DNA from: Ruminococcus sp.
GTDB taxonomy: Bacteria; Bacillota; Clostridia; Oscillospirales; Ruminococcaceae
DNA: 64,000 nt
Reading direction: 5' to 3'
Assembly (NCBI GenBank): GCA_016288815.1
Contig: JAEELF010000030.1
Span: 1-64,000 of the forward strand
The first letter of the stretch is position 1, and each line of letters opens with the position of its first letter. Shown here one piece after another: positions 23,322-31,911 of this stretch. The notes beneath the pieces are model-generated. The model was not told where the DNA came from and did not search any database. It saw only the letters and a list, made by a program, of their open reading frames with translations. A program made the translations under genes and the position numbers.

Positions 23322-25436
23322 ATGTCAGCAGATCTTCGTAAGGAATGGGAAGGCTTCACTCCCGGCAGGTGGAGCGGCACGTCAGTCAACGTCCGCGACT
23401 TTATCCAGAAGAACTACACGCCCTATAAGGGCGATGAGAGCTTCCTCGCGCCGCCGACTGAGGCTACCGTCAAGCTCTGGGAGCAGGTCATGGACCTTAC
23501 ACGTCAGGAGCGTGAGAAGGGCGGCGTCCTCGACATGGACACAAAGATAATCTCCACTATCACCTCCCACGGGGCGGGATACCTCAACAAGGACCTCGAA
23601 CAGATAGTCGGTCTCCAGACGGACAAGCCCTTCAAGCGTGCCCTCCAGCCCTTCGGAGGTATCCGTATGGCTCAGCAGGCGTGCCGCGAATACGGATATG
23701 AGGTCGATCAGGAGGTAGTGGATATTTTCACGAAGTACCGCAAGACCCACAATCAGGGCGTCTTCGATGCTTATACCCCTGAGATGAGGCTCGCGCGGCA
23801 TTCCGCGATACTCACAGGTCTCCCCGACGCCTACGGCAGAGGTCGTATCATCGGCGACTACAGGCGCGTCGCGCTCTACGGCACCGACCACCTCATCGCG
23901 GACAAGCAGCAGCAGATCGCCAATTCCCTCGTGAGAATGACCTCCAAGAATATCCGTCTGCGCGAGGAGCTCTCCGAGCAGGTAAGGGCTTTGCAGGATC
24001 TCAAGAAGCTCGGCGACATCTACGGGCTCGATATCTCCAAGCCCGCCGCCAACGCCAAGGAAGCCGTTCAGTGGCTGTACTTCGGCTACCTCGCGGCTGT
24101 CAAGGAGCAGAACGGCGCAGCGATGTCCCTCGGACGCACATCGACCTTCCTCGATATCTATATACAACGCGACCTCGACCGCGGTGTTCTCACCGAGCAG
24201 CAGGCTCAGGAGCTCATCGACCACTTCATCATGAAGCTGCGTATCGTCAAGTTCGCGCGTACTCCCGAGTACAACGAGCTCTTCTCCGGCGACCCGACGT
24301 GGATAACCGAGTCTATCGGCGGCGTGGGAGTTGACGGACATCACCTCGTTACCAAGAACAGCTTCCGCTATCTGCATACCCTCGAGAACCTCGGTACTGC
24401 GCCCGAGCCCAACATGACCGTGCTCTGGTCCACGAAGCTGCCGAGAAAGTTCAAGGAGTACTGCGCGAAGATGTCCATAAAGACCTCCTCGATACAGTAC
24501 GAGAACGACGACATGATGAGGGTAGTTCACGGCGATGACTACGCTATCGCGTGCTGCGTTTCCTCCATGAGAGTCGGCAAGGAGATGCAGTTCTTCGGCG
24601 CGAGGGCGAACCTCGCGAAGTGCCTGCTCTACGCCATAAACGGCGGTGTGGACGAGCGCCTCGGATTGCAGGTTGGTCCTAAGTACAGACCAGTTGAGGG
24701 CGAGTATCTCGACTTCGACGATGTGTGGGAGAAGTACATGGATATGATGGAATGGCTCGCGGGGCTGTATGTCAATACCCTCAACGTCATCCACTATATG
24801 CACGATAAATACAGCTACGAGAGGCTTCAGATGGCACTCCACGACAGGGACGTAAAGCGCTATTTCGCGACAGGTATCGCGGGGCTCTCGGTCGTTGCGG
24901 ATTCGCTCTCGGCTATCAAGTACGCGAAGGTAAAGCCTGTGCGCCGCGATATCGAGATCAAGGACAAGGCGGGGAACGTCACAGGCGTGGCGAAGGACGT
25001 CGTTGTCGATTACGAGATCGAGGGGGATTTCCCGAAGTACGGCAACAACGACGACCGCGTGGATCAGCTCGCGGTAACGGTCGTAAGACAGTTCATGAAC
25101 TGCGTCAGGAAGCACCACACCTACCGCGACGGCGTGCCTACGATGTCAATACTCACTATCACGTCGAACGTAGTTTACGGCAAGAAGACCGGAAATACAC
25201 CAGACGGCAGAAAACAGGGCGTCCCGCTCGCTCCGGGCGCTAACCCCATGCACGGAAGGGATACCCACGGCGCTGTTGCTTCGCTTTCGTCGGTGGCTAA
25301 GCTGCCCTTCAGGTACGCACAGGACGGTATCTCCAACACGTTCTCGATAATCCCTGACGCCCTCGGCAAGAACATGGACGTCTTCGTGGGCGACCTCGAC
25401 CTCGACAAGATAGCTGCGGAGGAGAACGATGTCTGA
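23322..25436 (+). CDS. pflB: Pyruvate formate-lyase core subunit lacking the glycyl-radical domain
   Basis: 704 residues; ATG at 23322 with AAGGAG 9 nt upstream. The enzyme splits pyruvate with CoA into acetyl-CoA and formate. The thiyl-radical pair Cys411-Cys412 (AIACCVSSM) and the substrate-binding core are intact, as is the late segment [24 protein letters not shown]. Canonical PflB continues about 50-60 residues further into the glycyl-radical domain. Here the protein ends right after DALGK with [14 protein letters not shown], so the radical glycine is absent. That domain is a separate gene at 25749. A 69-residue ORF starts inside its last codons (ATG at 25429). No activase gene (pflA) is in the window. 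Confidence 0.95.
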   Translation: MSADLRKEWEGFTPGRWSGTSVNVRDFIQKNYTPYKGDESFLAPPTEATVKLWEQVMDLTRQEREKGGVLDMDTKIISTITSHGAGYLNKDLEQIVGLQTDKPFKRALQPFGGIRMAQQACREYGYEVDQEVVDIFTKYRKTHNQGVFDAYTPEMRLARHSAILTGLPDAYGRGRIIGDYRRVALYGTDHLIADKQQQIANSLVRMTSKNIRLREELSEQVRALQDLKKLGDIYGLDISKPAANAKEAVQWLYFGYLAAVKEQNGAAMSLGRTSTFLDIYIQRDLDRGVLTEQQAQELIDHFIMKLRIVKFARTPEYNELFSGDPTWITESIGGVGVDGHHLVTKNSFRYLHTLENLGTAPEPNMTVLWSTKLPRKFKEYCAKMSIKTSSIQYENDDMMRVVHGDDYAIACCVSSMRVGKEMQFFGARANLAKCLLYAINGGVDERLGLQVGPKYRPVEGEYLDFDDVWEKYMDMMEWLAGLYVNTLNVIHYMHDKYSYERLQMALHDRDVKRYFATGIAGLSVVADSLSAIKYAKVKPVRRDIEIKDKAGNVTGVAKDVVVDYEIEGDFPKYGNNDDRVDQLAVTVVRQFMNCVRKHHTYRDGVPTMSILTITSNVVYGKKTGNTPDGRKQGVPLAPGANPMHGRDTHGAVASLSSVAKLPFRYAQDGISNTFSIIPDALGKNMDVFVGDLDLDKIAAEENDV

Positions 25437-25638
25437 TATAAAACCTCAGGCGCAGTCCCCGGAGGAGCTCGCTGACCTCATAGATCAGCTCATGTCCGGC
25501 GGGACGGGTCACATAAATATCACCTCGGGTGAGGGCGGAGGGGGCTCCGTGGAGACCGTGAAGAGCACCGACTGCTCCGGCATTAAGGGTGCGTGCTGCC
25601 AGCCGACTGAGCTTGAACCCGAGGACGACGATCATTAA
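25429..25638 (+). CDS. 69-residue Cys-containing ORF inside the pfl locus, unknown
   Basis: Starts within the last codons of pflB (8-bp overlap), suggesting coupled translation. Residues 1-25 are acidic and helical ([16 protein letters not shown]). A glycine-rich stretch (SGEGGGG) and a cysteine cluster, [10 protein letters not shown] (about 48-57), follow, and the tail is EPEDDDH. It does not resemble the glycyl-radical domain or any family I recognise. Its place between the two parts of the lyase suggests an assembly, linker or redox role, which is inference. Confidence 0.55.
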   Translation: MSDIKPQAQSPEELADLIDQLMSGGTGHINITSGEGGGGSVETVKSTDCSGIKGACCQPTELEPEDDDH

Positions 25639-25658
25639 TGCGTAATGCGTAATTAATG
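25636..25658. repeat. TAATGCG repeat/palindrome, copy 1
   Basis: TAATGCGTAATGCGTAATTA directly after the 69-residue ORF. A near-identical palindromic unit lies at 43352-43375 after iorA. Confidence 0.5.
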
Positions 25659-25701
25659 TGTTCGCTTGCGCTCACGATTTAAAAAAAACATAAACCTAAA
25701 C

Positions 25702-25723
25702 GGGCTGATGTGGGCATCAGCCC
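25702..25723 (+). other. Intercistronic hairpin upstream of the radical-domain gene
   Basis: GGGCTGATG (25702-25710) pairs with CATCAGCCC (25715-25723). There is no T run after it, so it looks like an RNA stability or processing element rather than a terminator; it would sit at the 5' end of a processed grcA-like transcript. Confidence 0.45.
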
Positions 25724-25748
25724 TTACACAAAACAGGGAGGAATCATC

Positions 25749-25988
25749 ATGGATAATCAGAAACAGGTAGATAATCTCATCGAGCTGCTCGACGGGTATG
25801 TCGAAAAGGGCGGTCATCACCTCAACGTGAACGTTTTCACCCGTGAGACCCTCCTCGACGCTCAGGCTCACCCTGAGAAGTACCCTCAGCTCACCGTGCG
25901 TGTGTCCGGCTATGCGGTGAACTTCGTAAAGCTCACCAAGGAACAGCAGGACGACGTCATCTCGCGTACCTTCCACTCGGAGCTCTGA
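25749..25988 (+). CDS. grcA: Stand-alone glycyl-radical domain of pyruvate formate-lyase (GrcA/YfiD-like)
   Basis: 79 residues; the ATG at 25749 follows GGGAGG by 7 nt. The sequence aligns directly with the missing C-terminus of Pfl[18 protein letters not shown], then [19 protein letters not shown] with radical glycine Gly54 in RVSGYAV, and ending ISRTFHSEL. In E. coli the YfiD protein (127 residues) is a spare part for oxygen-cleaved PflB, which still keeps its own domain. Here the core has none, so this polypeptide is presumably the obligatory radical-bearing subunit. It would be activated by a radical-SAM enzyme encoded elsewhere. Confidence 0.92.
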   Translation: MDNQKQVDNLIELLDGYVEKGGHHLNVNVFTRETLLDAQAHPEKYPQLTVRVSGYAVNFVKLTKEQQDDVISRTFHSEL

Positions 25989-25991
25989 GCC

Positions 25992-26369
25992 GTGGGCGGC
26001 ATGACGCTCGCGCAGTTCACGGAGCTGATACGCTCTGAGTACGGCGCTGACCCGGAATACCTCTGGGAGAGCGACCCCTATGCGGGCGCCTTCCGGCACA
26101 GGAGCAACCGCAAGTGGTTCGCGGTGTTCATGCGCGTCAGGAGGAGCCGTCTCGGGCTGGAGGGCGATGAGCTCATCGACATCGCTGACCTCAAGTGCGA
26201 CCCGCTCATGCTGGGGTCTGTGCTCTTGCAGGAGGGCGTGCTACCAGGGTATCACATGAACAAGAACTACTGGATAACCGTGCTGCTCGACGGGTCGGTC
26301 CCTGCGGAGACTGTCGTACCGCTGCTCGGGATGAGCTATGAGCTCACCAAGACAAAAAAACACCGCTGA
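25992..26369 (+). CDS. MmcQ/YjbR-family protein
   Basis: 125 residues. Features of the YjbR/CyaY-like fold include ADPEYLWESDPYAGAFRHRSNRKWFAVFM, then LKCDPLMLGSVLLQEGVLPGYHMNKNYWITVLLDG. Members are small DNA-binding-like proteins without a firm function. The GTG at 25992 is 3 bp after the grcA stop, an ATG at 26001 is an alternative. Its position makes it the last gene of the pfl operon. Confidence 0.8.
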   Translation: MGGMTLAQFTELIRSEYGADPEYLWESDPYAGAFRHRSNRKWFAVFMRVRRSRLGLEGDELIDIADLKCDPLMLGSVLLQEGVLPGYHMNKNYWITVLLDGSVPAETVVPLLGMSYELTKTKKHR

Positions 26370-26390
26370 AAAACATCTGCGCAAAAGCTA

Positions 26391-26419
26391 TTGACAAATC
26401 GCTGCGGGCGGTGTATAAT
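26391..26419 (+). promoter_or_regulatory. Promoter of folT-folC
   Basis: TTGACA (26391-26396), 17-nt spacer, TATAAT (26414-26419): perfect consensus, just ahead of the riboswitch. Confidence 0.9.
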
Positions 26420-26426
26420 TGATTCT

Positions 26427-26531
26427 GCTGAAGAGTAAAAATGCGTTCGTGAAGTGCTGACCGAACGGGGAGTTGTCGGTCAGACGAAGGGGCTTTTGTC
26501 CCGCGGTTCGCATTTTGCATCCCGCTTCATA
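26427..26531 (+). promoter_or_regulatory. Tetrahydrofolate (THF) riboswitch
   Basis: The leader folds into the THF aptamer. Outer stem TGAAG/CTTCA; 5' segment GAGTAAAAATGCGTTCGTGAAGTGC; an inner hairpin GACCGAACGGGGAGTTGTCGGTC; then ACGAAGGG...CCCGCGGTTCGCA; and the 3' closing TTGCATCCCGCTTC. The order, conserved loops and position before folT match this riboswitch class. Ligand binding would reduce folate uptake gene expression. Confidence 0.9.
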
Positions 26532-26545
26532 GGACAAAAAAGAAG

Positions 26546-26582
26546 ACCTCCTTTTCTTGTCGTATGATGTGGAAAAGGAGGT
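26546..26582 (+). promoter_or_regulatory. Shine-Dalgarno-sequestering hairpin (riboswitch expression platform)
   Basis: ACCTCCTTTTC (26546-26556) is the perfect complement of GAAAAGGAGGT (26572-26582), which contains the folT ribosome site. An upstream GACAA...AAG tract can pair instead with CTTTTCTTGTC, giving an antisequester. Control therefore looks translational. Confidence 0.75.
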
Positions 26583-26589
26583 TATTTTT

Positions 26590-27153
26590 ATGTCACAGAC
26601 AAACAAAAATACTGCACGCAGGGGCTCTGTCGGGTTGTTCGGCACCACTTCGGTGCTCGTCATCTCGGCGCTGCTCATCGCGATGAGCATTGTGCTCGGC
26701 AAGCTGCTCGCATTCAACATCGGGGACAGTATCCGCGTAAGCCTCGAGAATCTCCCGCTGCTCATGGCAGGGATATTCTTCGGGCCGTTAGTAGGAGCGG
26801 CTGTCGGCGCGGGCGCGGACATCATCGGCTGTCTGATAGTCGGGTACTCGATAAACCCCATTATCACTATCGGCGCGGCGCTCATCGGATTCGTTGCGGG
26901 TATGGTCTCGCACGGGTTCGTTAAGAGCAGGAGCGTTTTCGGGGTGGCTGCGTGCGTTCTGCCGGCGCATATCATCGGCTCGATGATAGTGAAGTCCATA
27001 GGACTGAAGCTATACTTCCACACGCCGTATCAGGTGCTGCTGCTGCGTGTTCCGCTCTATATCTGCGTGGGTATCGTCGAGTCCTATATCATTTATCTGC
27101 TGCTGAAGAACAAGGGATTCTCGGCTCAGCTGGAGAAGGTGACGAGAAAATGA
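26590..27153 (+). CDS. folT: Folate-specific ECF transporter S component
   Basis: 187 residues, five to six membrane spans. The S-component fold shows LENLPLLMAGIFFGPLVGAAVGAGADIIG and a late LRVPLYICVGIVESYIIYLLL. It binds folate and works with a shared energising module (EcfAA'T) not in this window. Specificity is supported by the THF riboswitch and by folC immediately downstream (4-bp ATGA overlap). Confidence 0.92.
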   Translation: MSQTNKNTARRGSVGLFGTTSVLVISALLIAMSIVLGKLLAFNIGDSIRVSLENLPLLMAGIFFGPLVGAAVGAGADIIGCLIVGYSINPIITIGAALIGFVAGMVSHGFVKSRSVFGVAACVLPAHIIGSMIVKSIGLKLYFHTPYQVLLLRVPLYICVGIVESYIIYLLLKNKGFSAQLEKVTRK

Positions 27154-28430
27154 ATTACGAAGAGGCTCTCGGCTGTCTGAATGAGGCTGCCGCGCGGGGA
27201 AGCATCCTCGGGCTCGGGCGAATCACTGAGCTCGCGCGCCTGCTCGGTGACCCGCAGGACAGCCTGAAGGTGATACATATCGCAGGCACTAACGGCAAGG
27301 GGTCCTTCGGGGCTATGCTCGGGGCTGTGCTCGGTGAGGCAGGCTATAAGGTGGGGTGGTTCTCCTCCCCTGCTATCACGGACGTCACGGATGGGTTCCG
27401 TATCGGCGGGGAGTGTATCCCGAAGGAGAGGTTCGCGGAGATCATTTCCTATGTGAATACTTTTATTGAGGGAATGGACGAAAAGCCCACGGAGTTCGAG
27501 GTGCTGACTGCTGCGGCTTATGAACTGTTCAGGCAGGAGGGCTGCGACCTCGCTATGATCGAATGCGGTATGGGCGGGGACAGCGATTCCACCAATATCG
27601 TCAGCGCACCGCTCCTCTCGGTAATAACGAACGTGCAGAGCGATCATCAGGCGTTCCTCGGCGATACTATCGCGGAGATCGCCGCTCACAAGGCAGGGAT
27701 AATCAAGGAGGGGCGTCCGGTATTCTTCGGCGGAGAGAGCGAAACTGCCCTCGAGGTCGTTTCGGTCGTGGCGCGCGAACGCTCCGCAAAGCTCTATACT
27801 CCGGACTATTCGCAGATGTCGTGGGACGTCGGGGAGTCCTCGCTCGACGGTATCAGCTTCGTTTACCGCGGGCAGGAACTCAGGGTCCCCATGCTCGGAA
27901 CATATCAGTACATCAATGCGCTCAACGTGCTTGCGTGCATTGATATCCTGCGCGGGGAGGGTCTCGATATCCCCGATGCGGCGGTCAGGGACGGTCTCGC
28001 AGGGGCGAGGTGGCACGGGCGTTTCGAGGTGCTCCGCACTGAGCCGTGCGTGGTCTATGACGGGGCGCACAATCCCGACGGTATACGTCACGCGGCACAG
28101 ACGATACAGCGGTATTTCGGCGAGACTAACGCCGCGCTGCTCATCGGCGTCATGGCGGACAAGGAGTACGGGCTGTATGCCGGTCTGCTCGGCGGGCTCA
28201 CAGAGCGCGTTTTCGCCGTCAAGCCCGATAATCCGCGCTCGCTCGACCCGAAGATACTTGCGGGGACGTTCGTGGAGGCGGGTATCCCTGCTGAGGCGTT
28301 CACAGACCTGCGTGAGGGTGTGCGTGAGGCATTTGAGTTCGCGAAGGGGCACGGTATCCCGCTCATCACGCTCGGTTCGCTGTATATGTACCGTGAGTTC
28401 ACTGATGCGCTCGCGGAGTGTGAAGTTTAG
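27150..28430 (+). CDS. folC: Folylpolyglutamate synthase / dihydrofolate synthase
   Basis: 426 residues. ATP-binding loop IAGTNGKGSFGAML (about 44-57), the Mur-ligase-like ECGMGGDSDSTNI and SDHQAFLGDTIAEIAAHKAGI, and the C-terminal domain with VYDGAHNPDGI. It adds glutamates to folates, trapping them in the cell, and so complements FolT. The ATG overlaps the folT stop, so both are under the riboswitch. Confidence 0.95.
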   Translation: MNYEEALGCLNEAAARGSILGLGRITELARLLGDPQDSLKVIHIAGTNGKGSFGAMLGAVLGEAGYKVGWFSSPAITDVTDGFRIGGECIPKERFAEIISYVNTFIEGMDEKPTEFEVLTAAAYELFRQEGCDLAMIECGMGGDSDSTNIVSAPLLSVITNVQSDHQAFLGDTIAEIAAHKAGIIKEGRPVFFGGESETALEVVSVVARERSAKLYTPDYSQMSWDVGESSLDGISFVYRGQELRVPMLGTYQYINALNVLACIDILRGEGLDIPDAAVRDGLAGARWHGRFEVLRTEPCVVYDGAHNPDGIRHAAQTIQRYFGETNAALLIGVMADKEYGLYAGLLGGLTERVFAVKPDNPRSLDPKILAGTFVEAGIPAEAFTDLREGVREAFEFAKGHGIPLITLGSLYMYREFTDALAECEV

Positions 28431-28815
28431 GTTTCAGGTGTCAGACCTTAGGTGGCAGGTGTGTGTATCGCGGCGTCGGCATTCGGTTTTGTAGGGGCGC
28501 CGTCCCGGCGCCCGGGGAAATTGACGTGCCCCTGCCGTGCGACCATAAGGTCGCAGGGAAAATATTGCGATGCGGTAGAAGGAGACGCCCTCTCTTGCAG
28601 GGCGTCTCCTCTTTTCAAACAGTCCACCGGACTGTTTGAAAATTCACCTCTTGCGGAGCGCCTTTCAGATAGTTTCGCTTCGCCTTAAAACTAAAGCGAA
28701 GCGACCAGAGGCGCTGCCTCTGGACTCCGCCATAGGGTACAGGTACCCTTTGGGATCCCTTTGCTGAAATGGTCTGTACGCGATGTAAAAAAGTCCCCGA
28801 GGCGGGGACTTTTTC
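28431..28815. repeat. Repeat-rich intergenic region between folC and coaX
   Basis: No gene. In order: a CAGGTGTCAG/GGTGGCAGGTGT patch (28435-28462); a TGTAGGGGCGCC...GGCGCCC hairpin (28491-28513); a 32-bp inverted repeat GGAGACGCC...GGCGTCTCC (28580-28612); AGTCCACCGGACT; a CGAAGC-rich hairpin; CCAGAGGCGCTGCCTCTGG (28700-28718); and ACCCTTTGGGATCCC (28747-28762). The last unit recurs at 35503. A final GTCCCCGAGGCGGGGAC hairpin (28792-28808) with flanking T and A runs is the likely terminator of coaX. Confidence 0.6.
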
Positions 28816-29586
28816 TCATTTCTTGTTCTTTTTGTAGATTATCCACAAGCCCTTTATCAGCAGATCGCTGTCAAGGTTGATGTCCTTGCGGCACAGCGGT
28901 ACTACGAGCTCCGCCAGTCCGCCTGTCGCAACTACTGTACACTGCTCCCCTATCTGCTCCTCGATACGGTCTATTATCCCGTCGAGCGCACAGGCGTTGG
29001 AATACAGCATTCCGCTCTTCATGCAGTCGATCGTGTTCGTGCCGATGATGTTCTCCGGCGCTTCAAAGTTTATCTTCGGGAGCTGCGCGGTGCGCGTGAT
29101 AAGGGCGTCCGTTGCCACTCCCATGCCGGTCATGATGAGTCCGCCGATGTAGTTCTTATTGCGGTCTACCACCGATACAGTCGTCGCTGTGCCCATGTCT
29201 ATGATTATCAGCGGCACAGGGTACTGGTTTATCGCGGCGACTGCGTCCACCGCCTGATCGCTGCCGAGCTGCTTGGGGTTGTCGATGAGGATATTCAGCC
29301 CCGTCTTCACGCCGGGCCCCGCTATCATCGGGTCTACGCCGAACAGCTTGCGTATCGACTCGCGGACGGTGTTCACCACCGAGGGTACTACCGATGAGAT
29401 TATCGCGTCGCCGATGTCGGTGAGTGAGAAGTCGTTCATAATGAGGATATTGCGTATCAGCACGGCGTACTCCGCGGCTGTGGCGTTGTGGTTCGTGGAA
29501 ATACGCTCGAAAAGGGCGATATTTCCGGCGTCGTCCACGCAGCCGAATACTATGTTGGTGTTGCCGATGTCTACTGCTAAAAGCAT
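28816..29586 (-). CDS. coaX: Type III pantothenate kinase
   Basis: 256 residues. It phosphorylates pantothenate, the first step of CoA synthesis. MLLAVDIGNTNIVFG carries the ASKHA phosphate-1 motif; IIDMGTATTVSVVD is phosphate-2; GLIMTGMGVATDALITRTAQLP is typical of CoaX. The ATG at 29586 has GGAGG 9 nt upstream, while an ATG 6 bp earlier is too close to it. Confidence 0.94.
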   Translation of the reverse strand: MLLAVDIGNTNIVFGCVDDAGNIALFERISTNHNATAAEYAVLIRNILIMNDFSLTDIGDAIISSVVPSVVNTVRESIRKLFGVDPMIAGPGVKTGLNILIDNPKQLGSDQAVDAVAAINQYPVPLIIIDMGTATTVSVVDRNKNYIGGLIMTGMGVATDALITRTAQLPKINFEAPENIIGTNTIDCMKSGMLYSNACALDGIIDRIEEQIGEQCTVVATGGLAELVVPLCRKDINLDSDLLIKGLWIIYKKNKK

Positions 29587-29628
29587 TTTCATGCGCCTCC
29601 GTTCGGGATAGTTTTCCTTGTCCAGACT

Positions 29629-29657
29629 ATTATACCACAATCATCATAAAAATGCAA
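29629..29657 (-). promoter_or_regulatory. Promoter of coaX
   Basis: Minus strand TTGCAT (29657-29652), 17-nt spacer, TATAAT (29634-29629) preceded by TGG. Divergent from the greA promoter. Confidence 0.75.
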
Positions 29658-29669
29658 CTGTCCTACGTC

Positions 29670-29698
29670 TTGACATTTCAACAAGAATATATTATAAT
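29670..29698 (+). promoter_or_regulatory. Promoter of greA-lysS
   Basis: TTGACA (29670-29675), 17-nt spacer, TATAAT (29693-29698). Confidence 0.88.
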
Positions 29699-29746
29699 AG
29701 TAATAATGCTTTAAACTCAATAATCACTTTTAAGGAGAATATTACT

Positions 29747-30217
29747 ATGGCTGCTAAAAAAATGTCCCGCGAAAGCTATGATAAGCTCGTCGCTGAGCTC
29801 AATGACCTTATCATCAATCAGCGTAAGGAAGTCGCTGAGAGACTCAAGGTCGCTCGTTCCTACGGAGACCTCTCCGAGAACGCTGAGTACGATGAGGCTA
29901 AGAACGAACAGGCTATCCTCGAGGCTCATATCGCTGAGCTCCAGCAGACTATCGACAATGCTGAGATAGTCGAGGACGACGATATTTCGGTCGATGAGAT
30001 CGGTATGAGCTCCGTTATCAAGATAAAGCGCGTAGATACCGGCAAGGTTGAGACCTTCACCATCGTTTCCACTAACCACGCGAACGTAAGAGAGGGCAAG
30101 ATCTCCGATGAGTCCCCTATCGGCAAGGCTGCTATGAAAAAGAAGGTCGGCGATATCTTCATCGTTGAGGCTCCCGCCGGCGAGCTCCGTTTCGAGGTCC
30201 TCGAGATCTCCAAGTAA
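29747..30217 (+). CDS. greA: Transcription elongation factor GreA
   Basis: 156 residues, standard length. The N-terminal coiled coil with YGDLSENAEYDEAKNEQA carries the acidic tip residues that enter the polymerase channel. A C-terminal FKBP-like domain follows with SPIGKAAMKKKVGD. It rescues backtracked RNA polymerase by stimulating transcript cleavage. RBS AAGGAG, own consensus promoter, and lysS 21 bp downstream. Confidence 0.97.
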   Translation: MAAKKMSRESYDKLVAELNDLIINQRKEVAERLKVARSYGDLSENAEYDEAKNEQAILEAHIAELQQTIDNAEIVEDDDISVDEIGMSSVIKIKRVDTGKVETFTIVSTNHANVREGKISDESPIGKAAMKKKVGDIFIVEAPAGELRFEVLEISK

Positions 30218-30238
30218 TCCCCGAAAGGACGTTGTAAA

Positions 30239-31858
30239 ATGAGCGAAAATCAGGTAAATCCCGCTGCTCCCGAGGAGGAGCAGGTACAGGATATCAACAT
30301 TCTCAAGAAGGACAGGCTCGATAAGCTCGCGGCTCTCCGTGAGGGAGGCTTCGACCCGTATCAGGTCACGAAGTTCGACGTGACAGGTCATGCGGCTGAC
30401 TACAAGGCTCTCTATGAGAAGCAGGAGGCTGAGGTCATCGCGGCTGCCGGCGGCGACGAGGAAAAGATCGCGGCTGGGCTCGAGGCTCTCAACGGCAATA
30501 TCATCCGCATTGCCGGCCGTATCATGAGCTGGCGCGACATGGGCAAGGCGAACTTCATCGACGTTCGCGACGCGAGCGACCGCATTCAGGTCTATGTACG
30601 CTCCAATGATGTCGGCGCTGACCTTTTCAAGGAATTCAAGAAAAAGTGGGACATCGGCGATATCGTCGGCGTCGAGGGATTCGTTTTCAGGACACGCAAG
30701 GGCGAGATCTCCATTCATGCGCAGAAGATCTCCCTGCTGTCGAAGTCTCTCCTCCCGCTGCCCGAGAAGTGGCACGGCCTCAAGGATCAGGATACGAGAT
30801 ACCGTCAGCGCTACGTTGACCTCATCGTAAATCCTGACGTAAAGGACACGTTCGTGAAGCGCAGCCAGATAATCCGTGAGGTAAGGGCTTACCTCGACGC
30901 TCTCGGATACACTGAGGTGGATACTCCTGTGCTCCATACTCTCGAAATAGGCGCGTCTGCACGTCCGTTCATCACGCACCACAACACCCTCGACATGGAT
31001 ATGTACCTCCGTATCGAGACCGAGCTCTACCTCAAGCGCCTCATCGTGGGCGGCTTCGAGAAGGTCTACGAGGTGGGACGTATCTTCCGCAACGAGGGCA
31101 TGGATACCTCGCATAACCCCGAATTTACGTCAGTTGAGATGTATCAGGCTTACACTGACTACATCGGCATGATGGACCTCATCGAGAATATGTACCGCAC
31201 TATCGCTGAGAAGGTATGCGGTACTGCCAAGATAAACTACCAGGGCGTTGAGATCGACCTTGGCAAGCCGTGGGAGCGTCTCACCATGATCGAGGCTGTA
31301 AAGAAGTACGCCGGAGTCGACTACAACGACTGGGCGGACGACGCTCAGGCACGCGCTGTCGCTAAGGCTAAGGGCGTTGAGGTCGATGAGGGGGACGCTG
31401 CTACCAAGGGACACGTTCTCATCGCGTTCTTCGATGCTTTCGTCGAGGACAAGCTCATTCAGCCTACTATCATCTATGATTACCCCGTCGAGAACTCGCC
31501 TCTCGCCAAGAGGAAGCCCTCCGACCCGGCGTTCACAGAGCGCTTCGAGTACTTCATCTACTGCCGCGAGATGGGTAATGCGTTCTCCGAGCTCAATGAC
31601 CCGATCGACCAGAAGGAGCGCTTCGTCAAGCAGGTCGAGGCAAAGCGCGCTCAGGGCGCTAATGCTGAGGTGGACGAGGACTTCGTTACTGCCCTCGAGT
31701 ACGGTCTGCCCCCGACGGGCGGTCTCGGGTTCGGTCTCGACAGACTCGTTATGCTCCTCACCGACAGCGCCTCTATCCGTGATGTGCTCCTCTTCCCGAC
31801 AATGAAGCCGATCCCTGCTAACAGCGGACGCTCCGCCAAGGAAGAAAACGAGGAATAA
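30239..31858 (+). CDS. lysS: Lysyl-tRNA synthetase, class II
   Basis: 539 residues. An N-terminal OB-fold anticodon domain (IIRIAGRIMSWRDMGKANFIDVRD) is followed by the class II core: motif 2 VGRIFRNEGMDTSHNPEFT and motif 3 GLGFGLDRLVML. It charges tRNA-Lys in the cytoplasm. About 40 residues longer than E. coli LysS, partly through an Ala/Glu-rich insert near residues 65-85. Cotranscribed with greA, a common pairing in Firmicutes. Confidence 0.97.
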   Translation: MSENQVNPAAPEEEQVQDINILKKDRLDKLAALREGGFDPYQVTKFDVTGHAADYKALYEKQEAEVIAAAGGDEEKIAAGLEALNGNIIRIAGRIMSWRDMGKANFIDVRDASDRIQVYVRSNDVGADLFKEFKKKWDIGDIVGVEGFVFRTRKGEISIHAQKISLLSKSLLPLPEKWHGLKDQDTRYRQRYVDLIVNPDVKDTFVKRSQIIREVRAYLDALGYTEVDTPVLHTLEIGASARPFITHHNTLDMDMYLRIETELYLKRLIVGGFEKVYEVGRIFRNEGMDTSHNPEFTSVEMYQAYTDYIGMMDLIENMYRTIAEKVCGTAKINYQGVEIDLGKPWERLTMIEAVKKYAGVDYNDWADDAQARAVAKAKGVEVDEGDAATKGHVLIAFFDAFVEDKLIQPTIIYDYPVENSPLAKRKPSDPAFTERFEYFIYCREMGNAFSELNDPIDQKERFVKQVEAKRAQGANAEVDEDFVTALEYGLPPTGGLGFGLDRLVMLLTDSASIRDVLLFPTMKPIPANSGRSAKEENEE

Positions 31859-31869
31859 GAAATCTCATC

Positions 31870-31902
31870 AGGACGGACAGGTTTGTTCGTCCTGTATTTT
31901 TC
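31870..31902 (+). terminator. Possible terminator/attenuator after lysS
   Basis: CAGGACG near 31870 pairs with CGTCCTG near 31888-31895, followed by TATTTTT. The next gene's ribosome site (CGGAGG) begins just after, so read-through is likely partial. Confidence 0.5.
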
Positions 31903-31911
31903 GGAGGACTT

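Noticed and set aside
23382-25118. 578-residue minus-strand ORF opposite pflB, and a 454-residue plus-strand ORF opposite the EAL gene (20106-21470)
   Set aside because: Both are antisense shadows of well-identified proteins in GC-rich DNA; no ribosome site and no recognisable motifs.
25380-25760. Simple frameshift as the explanation for the truncated PflB
   Set aside because: No frame between 25436 and 25749 contains radical-domain sequence; the domain begins only after a new ATG with its own GGGAGG site and a hairpin, and a different ORF occupies the gap.
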